Below are positions 55,700 through 64,000 of a stretch of DNA of 64,000 nucleotides, in pieces (position 1 is the stretch's first letter; each line of letters starts with the position of its first letter). Under the pieces are notes generated by a model. The model saw only the letters and a program-made list of their open reading frames with translations. It was not told where the DNA came from and made no database searches. The position numbers and the translations under genes are program-made. The DNA lies in contig JAUIMM010000115.1 of the NCBI GenBank assembly GCA_031769625.1, forward strand, positions 17,438,501 to 17,502,500, given 5' to 3'. This DNA comes from Taudactylus pleione. Lineage: Eukaryota > Chordata > Amphibia > Anura > Myobatrachidae.

Positions 55700-56173
55700 G
55701 GGGTAGTAGGTATTACCGCCGGACACATGGCCGGCGGTTCAAATCCTGACAGCTGTAGCCCGGCAAGGGTGAAAAATCCCTAAGGTAAGTATCGCTAACC
55801 TAATTCTACCCTCTAACCCTAACCCTTCCTTAGGGGTGCCTAACCCTAACCTCACCCCCAAGTGCCTAACCCTAATCCCCCCTCTAAGTGCCTAAACCTA
55901 ACCCCCCTTCCCCGCTGTCTAAACCTAACTCTCCCAGGGGGGTGCGTAACCCTAGGTCCCCCCCCCCCCCCCGGAGCCCTAAACCTTACCCTCCCCCCTG
56001 CGTGGCTGCCGGCGCCCGGCTTACCTTCGTTTGGTATGCCGGGCGTCGGTCTTCCAGCGTCTGGTTAATGACAGGCGTCGAGTTTTCAACGCCTTTCATT
56101 AGTACCACGCCGGGATTGGAAAGTCTGAAGCCAATGGTCGGCATTTAGACCGTCGGCTTCCAAACTACATCCC
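55700..56173. mobile_element. CCCTAA-bearing element with 8-bp TSD (family G)
   Basis: The ends GGGGTAGTAGG and the inverse GGGATGTAGTTTGG are flanked by a perfect ATTGAATT duplication (55692-55699, 56174-56181). The centre holds many CCCTAA, CCTAAC and CTAACC units in a C-rich run (55797-55990). GGTTCAAATCC at 55736-55746 is a B-box-like site. Confidence 0.78.
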
Positions 56174-56436
56174 ATTGAATTTGCCCCTGTGTCCAGCTGC
56201 TGAGCTGCTAGCTTTATCACTCTCCATGTTATTGATGGCTTCCTCATCTTTATGTGACAATCCTTCATACTTCTCTCTGCTTCACTTACCTTACGTACTT
56301 TTTTTTTTCTCTGCTTCTTTATACTGTTCACAGTCCACTCTGAAAGATTCTCAGGGGCCCATTAGCAACGAGTGTTATTTTGGTCGAATTATGTCGCTGC
56401 GTTTTGTTTTATTTTGCATCTGTATTTTACACTGAC

Positions 56437-56698
56437 CTGCTAGTTGGTGAGATTTCTTTTAATGAAGCAGCTGACTGTGTTTTCTTGATACTGAAAAATA
56501 GACAAAAATGATTGTTCAAATTGGTTAAATTCGTTTGATTTAACCAATTTGCCTGATCGATCATTTTTGTCTGTTTTCCAGAGTTTTTGTGCAAATGGTC
56601 GATTGTCATTTGCTCCCATACACTACGAGGTTTCCATTCGAACCAGCCAGATTGGACAGATGTCTGATAGATAATTGTATAGTGTATGTCCAGCATTA
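56437..56698. repeat. Palindromic repeat, probable family B relative
   Basis: AAATTGGTTAAAT/ATTTAACCAATTT is a perfect hairpin near 56518-56552, and AAAATGATTG/CGATCATTTTTG are further arms. The right part ends ATAGTGTATGTCCAGCATTA, like an altered family B end. Confidence 0.5.
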
Positions 56699-56807
56699 GT
56701 CATGCACGAAAGGTGGAATAGCGTCAACCGCTCTTCCTGTTTCGTTATACAGAAAGTTTAACAGCGTCGTTAGAGGCTTGAAGACTGATGAATCCTAATT
56801 AGGTTAT

Positions 56808-57295
56808 ACTATGTGTTTCTCAACTCCAGTCCTCAGGGAACACTAACAAGGCATGTTTTACATGGTTGGGTATGGGATGCCGGCAATTGGGATCTCAGCT
56901 GTCAGAATCCAGACACCAGCATCCCGACAGGACTAGCATACCAACACTTGTTGTTCGGTATGCTAACCCTCTCCCTGCCCTTACCGTCCCTCTTTGGTGC
57001 CTAATCCTAACCACCTCCCCCATGTGCTTGAACCTAACCTCCCCCTCCCCGAACCCTAAACCTAACCCTTCCCCCCTAGTGCCTAAGCCTAAATGGGATG
57101 CCGGCGTTGGTAATATCAGCGGCGGTATCGCGGCCATCGCGATACTGACACTATCCCATTTTCCATATGTTTGCTGGAGCACAGGTGTATTCATTACTGA
57201 CTGACCCGTTTTGAAAGATCAATTGATGGCACTAATGATTTCACTTGTGATTCTGTGAAGAGACATGGACAACATGCACTTGGAAACACTTCTTT
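56808..57295. mobile_element. GTTTCTCAACTCCAG repeat with nested family G element
   Basis: The outer repeat begins GTGTTTCTCAACTCCAGTCC and resumes after the insertion with TTTGCTGGAGCACAGGTGTA and CATTACTGACTGACCC. It is the same repeat as 58390-59145. Confidence 0.65.
56864..57158. mobile_element. CCCTAA-bearing element, nested (family G)
   Basis: Left part TGGGTATGGGATGCCGG and the right inverse TGGGATAGTGTCAG. It is flanked by TTTTACAT (56856-56863) and TTTTCCAT (57159-57166), an 8-bp duplication with one mismatch. The interior has CTAAACCTAACC and related units. Confidence 0.65.
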
Positions 57296-57984
57296 ATTAT
57301 TTGTTGTTGTTATTATTATTATAAAGTAGTAGTAAATGACAGGTGGCTATATCAGGCATTGTAGCAATTAGGATAGGTAGAAGACACACATTTTATTATT
57401 TTACATAATTGCAGTATTTTGGTTCTCATCCTATATCAACACATGCAAGAAACACAAAAAGCAAGAGCATCAAACGCATACTGGAAATGTAGTTATGGCT
57501 TTTTATAGACAAAATACTAATAAGAACTTATTTGTTGATAATATAAGTGTGAACATGATGAAAAGCAGTTTGCTCGCAGGATAAAAATAAAAGTCTATTA
57601 GAACTGTCAGTGGTCTGAGTCTGCAGGAAGAGTGAGGTACAGGAGAAAAAGGAAAATAGCCCCTTTCCCTTAATGATGGAGAGTATTATATTGATAAAGC
57701 AAAAATGACAGATTTCTCCAAAAAGCTTTTAGTTTCTGCTGGCGTGTTTCATTCTTTTGTGATTGCTCCATAACATGTCCATTCTTCCAGGATAATGTCA
57801 GTATCAAACCACCTTTTAGTATTTGTAGCAGATGTAATCAGCACAGGCAACTCAAGCACAAAAGCACAACGAGTCATGCGGTCAGTATAAAGTTTCCGGT
57901 GTTTTATTTTTTTATTTCATTAAATATGATCTAGGCAGCTATTCCCCTGTGTGAATAAGATACAGTATATTGTTATATTTTTAA
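57296..57984. other. Intronic DNA with TTA-rich tract
   Basis: A short TTGTTGTTATTATTATTAT tract near 57302-57321; otherwise nothing recognised. Confidence 0.45.
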
Positions 57985-58208
57985 AGCAGGCTTGCCTACC
58001 CTCCTGATTTTCGCGTCGTCATGGCCCCGCTCCCTGCTTCACAATGCCAAAAATAATGGCATTGTGAAGAGGGGGCGGGGCCACGATGACGCGATCACGT
58101 GGCCCCGCCCCAGATCCGCCTCCAATATGACACAACTATGCGGACACGCCCCCCTGCTGTTAGCTGACAATCAGCTCCCTCCCGGAAGGCTGATTGTCGG
58201 CAAGTATG
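57985..58208. mobile_element. MITE with GCTTGCC ends
   Basis: Left end GGCTTGCCTACCCTCCTG and right part GATTGTCGGCAAGTATG; internal perfect arms ACAATGCC/GGCATTGT. The end matches the inverse of the repeat end at 63400-63420. Confidence 0.55.
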
Positions 58209-58389
58209 TTTTAAAGAAAGGTTTATGTTAAACAGTTAGAAATTGTAGGTATGTATGAAAGTTCATTCAGAAGTCGCAATAACGAAACTAGGCATAATTT
58301 GTTAAGTTTGTTGGTTTGTGTCTTTTTGCCTTTTCACTGATACTCCTCCTCCTACTAGTGGAACTGTACTAATGTCTCCCTAGTTCAGT

Positions 58390-59145
58390 GCTTCTCAAAT
58401 CCAGTCGTCATTAGGCCCCGCAAATTGCTCATATTTTATTAGGGGTGGGGCAAAATGAAGTGTTTATCATAGAATTGTCATTAAGCCCTGCCCTCTAACG
58501 ATAGACCGCAGGTTTCGGGTAAGTTTCTCCACATTATGTCCACTTCACTAGGAAGATGGTGGGATGCCGGAGAAGTGCCTACTCTTCCGGGGATGTGGGG
58601 GGGCTACCCGAAAAATCAAGAGCCTCCAGCGACTTCCGGGAGTGTAGGGAAGTATGACCAATGCTACCCACACACAGTGCGATATGCATCTTGGGAGGCG
58701 ACGGCCAATCCGTTGGACGATATATCAGGCGGTCCCCGCACACTGAGCGATCCACTGCCCGACATGCCGGTACAGCCCTCCCCCACCCGCATAGCGCTGC
58801 ATGGGATTGTACATCACATTGCCAGATCAAGTGAACATATGCAGTAAGATATGGAGGTGCGTGTACGACATCACGGGAGCGCGCACTGGCCTATATCATG
58901 CCCACACATGGTACGATATAGCAGCAGTATCGTACCAATCGGTCAGATCGGCTGCTGTATCGCACCGTGAATGGGCACCTTAACAGTGCATGTTTTCCAG
59001 ATCTCCTTTTCTAGAGCACAGGTGTATTCATTACTCATTGACACATTTTAAAGGATCCAGAGGTGGTTTTAGTTATTCTGTGAGGAGACCTGGCAAACAT
59101 GCACTGTTAGTGTGTCAGGTGGGCTGGATTTGAGAATCATTTCCC
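58390..59145. mobile_element. GCTTCTCAAATCCAG repeat with nested insertions
   Basis: The left part GTGCTTCTCAAATCCAGTCG and the right part CTGGATTTGAGAATC are inverted ends. Between them lies at least one family B MITE (58661-58980), after which the repeat resumes as GTGCATGTTTTCCAG and AGAGCACAGGTGTATTC. Confidence 0.6.
58661..58980. mobile_element. Family B MITE, nested
   Basis: The left end CCCACACACAGTGCGATAT and the right inverse of CGCACCGTGAATGGGCACC are matched. Confidence 0.6.
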
Positions 59146-60560
59146 TTGTTGATGCATCAGGGGTTCAGTATATGGTGCGGTGGAGAGTTATGGAATAGAA
59201 ATGTGTTTAGTTCTACTAGTTGCAAGGAATTAGATATTATTTGTATGGGCTGGACCCTTATGCTTCTTCCACGTTATGCGCTCTTGGTGAACATAATTGC
59301 CCACACAAGAAAATCTTACACCAAACCTGCCAGGAACATTTGATGAGTGGGCACAGATTGGTGCTAAAGCACATCCAATCATCAAATTGAATAACATGTT
59401 AATCTTGCTTCGTAAGCATTTCAACAGTGGGAAAAAGTATGAGATACCGGTAATTTGTCAACTCCATTAAATTGATGCCTAGTTCCTGTCTAGTAATGGG
59501 TAGATTGTATTTTATAAGCATATCCTAACATTAGATTAGAACTCATGGCTTGGCTGCACTACCTAGATGGAATATTTAAACACTTTGATTTACTTCTGTC
59601 TTCTGACTTGATTTGGCTTTTATATATGAATCAATCTCTGGATGCGCAGAAATAGAAACCACACCATAGCTAACTCTAATAAATACCAATCAAATGAATG
59701 CATTGTCTTGATGTTGGTAATATAAATAGTTTTATTGTATGTTCTAATTAAATAAATGCATACAACTTTAGTTTTTATTGTTTATGTGAAAACAAGCAGG
59801 GTTTCTGGCGTGCTGTACAATTCTGGAAGTGCTGATTATCTATTTTTTATTTTTTTTTATGGACAAATTTGGCACATCACTCGATAAACACTATTTACAA
59901 AGCATGCACTGTGCATATCCATAATATTTCTTTGTGCACAATTGTGCCTATTTATGTCTCTCCATCACTCCCACTGTGTTGGCTTTCAATCAACCGCCTT
60001 GGTTTGTGGATTAAACTGAACGTGTGTGGTGGAAACAGTAAAAGAAAAAAAAATTGCATCAAAGTTTATTCTAAGCCTATAGGTCTATAGTTATTATCCG
60101 TACGTATCACAACAGACCTTTTCATTTTTAACAAAACTTTTCCCTCTGTGTACTAAAAGTAACCAATGTCCCTAGTTTTATCCCGGACACATTGGAGGAG
60201 TCCTTCACTTCTGTGACATCTTCTGCATTAGGGTATTGTACATAACAATAAATAAAACTATGCAAAGACTGCAGTTTCTACAAAATGAAAAACTTGATAA
60301 ATTGGCCCCTAAATCTATTAAAGTACAACCCTCTACATTACTTTTATCTTAAGTGAGAGGGCAGTTGGGCTGTTTTAAAGTACATGTATTAGGTTTTCGT
60401 GTGTTTAAGTATTAGTAAGGCATGTCAACACCCTAGGGGGAAAAAACCCATGACATGGCATACAGTAGGCAAGTGAGAGAAACACATAGCACATGTCACA
60501 AGAGAAACACATGTCACATGGGCAGGGTCATGTGGGTTGTCACTGGTCAGGCAAAGTGAC
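59146..60560. other. Intronic DNA with no recognised feature
   Basis: A/T-rich; no exon or repeat boundary recognised. Confidence 0.45.
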
Positions 60561-60565
60561 AGTGA

Positions 60566-60849
60566 AGCTGGGTACACACGGAGCAATGGGCCGACATATC
60601 GTATCCTGGGTACTCATCAGAATGAGGTAATGAACGACAGAATGATACCTCGTTCCGTCTTTCATTACCTGCGACGGGGCCGCTTCGATATCGTCCGGTT
60701 TGACGTGCAGCACGACCAACCGGACAATGTCGCAATCGGCCACAGGAGCGCGCATATTTGCCGTAAATACTGAGAGATGCGGCCGATAGGTCGCTCCGAT
60801 TCGAATGGAAATGACATATCGTGCTCACAGTCACAGTGTGTACACGGCT
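60566..60849. mobile_element. Family B MITE
   Basis: The ends AGCTGGGTACACACGGAGCA and the inverse of ACAGTGTGTACACGGCT, with ACGACAGAATG and TCGTTCCGTC blocks inside. Confidence 0.7.
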
Positions 60850-60904
60850 TTAGTTAGGGAAGAAATGGTGCCAGTGACATTTTGTTACAATGAGGGAGAG
60901 GTAT

Positions 60905-61140
60905 AGCTGGGTAACTATACACTAGACAATCCGGTGTCCAACCGCCCGATACATTGTTTACCTGTGCCATTCACCTTCCTGTCGTTGGCAGCTGGGTCGC
61001 TCCATCTGCCATGCATGTACGGCCGATGGAATGACCCTGATGTCGCTGTGCGGGAGTGCGCATAGTGCATACACACTAGATGATCTGGACAATATATGTC
61101 AGTCCAATATGCCATATTGTCCAAGAATGTGCAACCAGCT
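60905..61140. mobile_element. Family B MITE, short
   Basis: AGCTGGGTAACTATACACTA and the inverse of TGTGCAACCAGCT are the ends, with CACTAGATGATC/GACAAT arms inside. Confidence 0.6.
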
Positions 61141-61373
61141 TTACGAGGAGGAGGAGGAGAGCAGTGTTACACGGAGGAGGAGAACGGTGGTTTTTAAAAA
61201 TGGCGTTTCAAGGCAGAGAACGGTCTTTACACAAATTTTGTGCTGAAACAATGAAGTTAAACTCACAGAATTTGCGCAGAGCAGCAGGTTGAAATTTCGG
61301 CATGAAGAAGTTCATACCACAACGACGAGTAGTTGAAGTGCACTAACAAATGTGCTTTCCTGTAGCACCCTAA

Positions 61374-61683
61374 AGCTGGCCACACACTAGACCAACTTAC
61401 ATCCAACCAGCCAACTTGTTGATTGGTTGGAATGAAAATCTGGTAACGTATGGGAGTAAATGATGATCAGCAATTTGCTCCTAAATGCCAGAAAACAGAT
61501 GAAAATGGTCGTTCAGACAAGTTTGTTAAATGTTTGATCAAAACAATTTGTTCAAACAACAGTTTTGGTCCATTTTCCAGCGTTTGGGAGCAAATTGCTG
61601 ATTGTATTCCTTACCAGATTTTCATTCCAACCAATCAACTAGTTGGCTGGTTGGATGCAAGTTGGTCTAGTGTGTGGCCAGCT
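61374..61683. mobile_element. Long-arm family B MITE, TAA TSD
   Basis: AGCTGGCCACACACTAGACC and its inverse are the ends; ATCCAACCAGCCAACTTGTT and TGATTGGTTGGAATGAAAAT with their inverses extend the arms to over 100 bases. TAA lies on both sides (61371-61373, 61684-61686). Confidence 0.88.
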
Positions 61684-61686
61684 TAA

Positions 61687-62384
61687 GGGATGAATGCCTT
61701 TGTGCATTAAAAAGGCTTTGTATCACTCTGTAGGGGTGCCCTCTACATTTCTCCTTCGTCATATTTACATAATCCCACACCCCAAATTAAATCTAATTGT
61801 TAGTGCTTTTACACCTCCGATATGCCCATCTCCTCCCATGGTCTAATGCAATTTTTGCATCACTGTAATGTTAAAATCAATATACCATGCAGCAAATTTG
61901 GTTATAGATGAATTTTACTTCTTGACAAGGAAAAAAAGATCTGGATAGACCATTCGTTACAAAAGGAGGACATTGACGATAACTGTTAATTGAGATTTTT
62001 TAATGGCAAAGTTAAGATCAAGACCTCAACCCTATTTAGATGCTGTGGCAAGCCCATACGGGAGCATTGTATAAGCAAATGCCCTCATATGTCAATGAAC
62101 TTAAGCACCGTTATAAGAAGAAATAGTTAAAAATCCCTCAAATACCCGTATGTTGTAAGAGACTTATAAACTCATAAAGGAATTGATTACTTCAATTTAT
62201 TGCAGCTAAAGGTTGTTCTACAACCACGGCATGTACATTTTCACACATGGCTTTTTCACGTTGGTTTATTTTTTTGTTAACTAAATAATGACAAAGTGAA
62301 ATCTGTTATTGATTGATATCACATGAGCTTACATTTATCCAATTTAGGACTAGATGATTGATAGTTATGCCCTGATTCATTAAA
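61687..62384. other. Intronic DNA with no recognised feature
   Basis: Nothing recognised. Confidence 0.45.
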
Positions 62385-62456
62385 ACTAGAGATGTGCAGG
62401 TTCGGTTCAGATTTTCCCGCCAAGTTCTGAGTTTTCCCGTCAAAAATCGGGTCTTA

Positions 62457-62783
62457 AGGTGCATATCCACTTGTAGATTTTGGAACGACCATACGATTAC
62501 AACATTGTAATCGTACAGTCGTTCCTCATCCCCTGTAGTGCCTACACTGAACGATATGTCTTTTCAGTGCAGGCACCCTCCCTCATCCCTGAACATGGCC
62601 AATCTGTTGTTGTTGGCAGATTGTCCGTCATGTTCAGGCGATGATTGATGTCGGAAACGACCAGTGGGAGCGCGCATCGCTGGTTAAACTGGCCGATTTA
62701 TGCACGATTAATGAGCGATTCAATGATTACGATGTCGTAATCATTCAATCGCTCTTTTTAATCAGCAAGTGGATACTTGGCTT
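62457..62783. mobile_element. Family B-like MITE, nested
   Basis: AAGGTGCATATCCACTTG and the inverse of CAAGTGGATACTTGGCTTT are the ends; GATTACAACATTGTAATC and AACGATATG-type arms lie inside. It appears inserted in a repeat with TTTTCCCGCC / GGCGGGGAAAA blocks on either side (62400 and 62900). Confidence 0.6.
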
Positions 62784-62785
62784 TA

Positions 62786-62886
62786 GAAAGAGGCAAAATG
62801 TCATCTTTCATGGACAAACATCTTTCATGGACTTGTCCATTAAAGATGATGTTTGTCCATGAAAGATGATGTCTTGCCTCTTTCAA
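62786..62886. repeat. Near-perfect 100-base hairpin
   Basis: GAAAGAGGCAAAATGTCATC, TTTCATGGACAAACATC and TTTCATGGAC on the left face their inverses on the right with very few mismatches and almost no loop. Confidence 0.88.
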
Positions 62887-62973
62887 AGATCCAATTTTTG
62901 GCGGGGAAAAAACACTATATTTTTTTTTCACAACACATAAAATATATATATATATACATACATACACTAATAA

Positions 62974-63740
62974 GGCCTGATTCTGAGGTGCATTCAAAGC
63001 AGTCATAAGCATACTTTTGAAAAAGCATTTCAGGGAGATTGTTAAAACAACACCTATGAGCGCACGTTACAGTGGACTTTTACTGCTACATCTGAGAGGC
63101 GTGCCATAAAATTTACTTGCATCCGAATGTAAATGAGCCCCAAAGCAGTTAGTAAGATCTATGTGTTGATGAAAGCACACTGATACTTCTCAGAAAATAC
63201 ATGTAGCCATAGGGGGATCATTGTGCCTTATAACAAATGCAGGGAAATTATACGAACGATTCCATTTGAATGTATATATATCCGTTTGTTTTTTTAATAT
63301 AATGCTTCATAATGGGGGTAAGGTGCAATCAGGGAGATTAGTGGACTCTTCAGGGATTCAGGGAGATTGCTGCTAATTCAGGGAGTCTCCCTGACAACGA
63401 GGGAGAGTTGGCAAGCATGGATGTAAGTGGCAGATACACTACCTTATGCTAATGCAAGTATATGCACAGCTTCATGCGTATAGTCGTGCTGCCCACTGTT
63501 TTTCCACCTACAGATACAACTGTCATCGTTAGTATTTGCCCTTGCACCTACCCATGCTGAATGCAAAAGTTCTGTCTGAAACAGGCCTCATTCCTCATGC
63601 ACATGCCGGTTCACGGACAGAGCCGGCTGAGCTTGTAGCCTCTGTTAAGATACGTATCCAGGTGTCTAGCGTGTGTTCAGTTTGATAAAAATCGTTCAAT
63701 GTGTCCTTTTTTGGATTTGTCTGCGACTGAGAATCAGGCT
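62974..63740. mobile_element. Family F MITE with nested insertion
   Basis: Left end GGCCTGATTCTGAGGTGC and the inverse of GACTGAGAATCAGGCT near 63726-63740. The inside matches 49950-50100 (CCTTATGCTAATGCAAG). A separate repeat ending GGGAGAGTTGGCAAGCATGG at 63420 is inserted. Confidence 0.6.
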
Positions 63741-64000
63741 CATAGCCTCTAACACTACTTAAGAAAAAGCCTAGCCTGAGCAGCATAGAGAGGATCTCCT
63801 GAAATGTTTATATGATGCATATGATGGAGGTTCTGGGCAGAACAGATATGTATCATTTTATTTAGAATATTCTCAATGAAGTCCTTTCTCTAATTAAAAC
63901 ATGCTGAAATGTTTTGCTGAGTATTGTTTGACTTGCATTCCAAATTCTGCAAAGAATATGCCTTTGCACACAAGTACTTAGACGTTTATATAGCTGTTTT
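63741..64000. other. Intronic DNA with no recognised feature
   Basis: Nothing recognised to the window end. Confidence 0.45.

Noticed and set aside
55797..55990. True interstitial telomere (fusion relic)
   Set aside because: The CCCTAA-like units are irregular and sit inside an element with inverted ends and an 8-bp TSD.
1..64000. CRISPR array, bacterial operon, phage or plasmid features
   Set aside because: No regularly spaced direct repeats, no Shine-Dalgarno-linked gene runs; splice sites, SINE and LINE show vertebrate nuclear DNA.

Overview
This window reads as intronic DNA from a vertebrate with a large, transposon-rich genome, most likely an anuran amphibian. That is an inference from three things: two conserved exons of a vertebrate solute-carrier gene, one nearly intact DIRS-type tyrosine-recombinase retrotransposon together with a Penelope-like fossil (a combination typical of amphibians), and a very dense load of short palindromic DNA transposons. 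I see no bacterial-type genes, operons, CRISPR array or structural RNA gene. Host gene: two internal exons on the + strand, 20216-20319 (104 bp) and 25319-25473 (155 bp), join in frame across a 4,999-bp intron. They encode a major-facilitator segment that I recognise as SLC22A23. Everything upstream of 20216 and downstream of 25473 is then probably intron of the same gene; no further exon was found. Layout: 1-2448 holds a CCCTAA-bearing repeat end, a 1.1-kb hAT-like element with a perfect 8-bp target-site duplication (TSD), and a PIF/Harbinger-like element. 2720-8648 is a full-length DIRS retrotransposon (inverted terminal repeats, gag, RT/RNase H/methyltransferase-like ORF, tyrosine recombinase, internal complementary region), damaged by three frameshifts. 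9.0-14.1 kb holds a decayed minus-strand Penelope-like element (RT plus GIY-YIG endonuclease plus a hammerhead-like motif), interrupted by a LINE tail and two miniature inverted-repeat elements (MITEs). 15.0-15.9 kb has a microsatellite and a tRNA-type SINE nested in a hairpin element. 16.3 and 18.8 kb carry pogo/Tigger-like elements. From 20 kb to the end there is a mosaic of MITE families (mostly TAA/TTA or other 3-bp flanks), five hAT-like elements in all with perfect TSDs, several nests, a 5'-truncated L2/CR1-type LINE at 31 kb, and a second Penelope-type hammerhead-like remnant at 45.1 kb. Most other open reading frames in the window are chance ORFs in repeats. The most notable items are the DIRS element with its complete circular-junction architecture, the Penelope fossil with three hammerhead-like remnants, the repeat family carrying telomere-like CCCTAA runs, the nested insertions that give relative ages, and one unexplained exon-like or conserved-element-like block near 49.0-49.2 kb.
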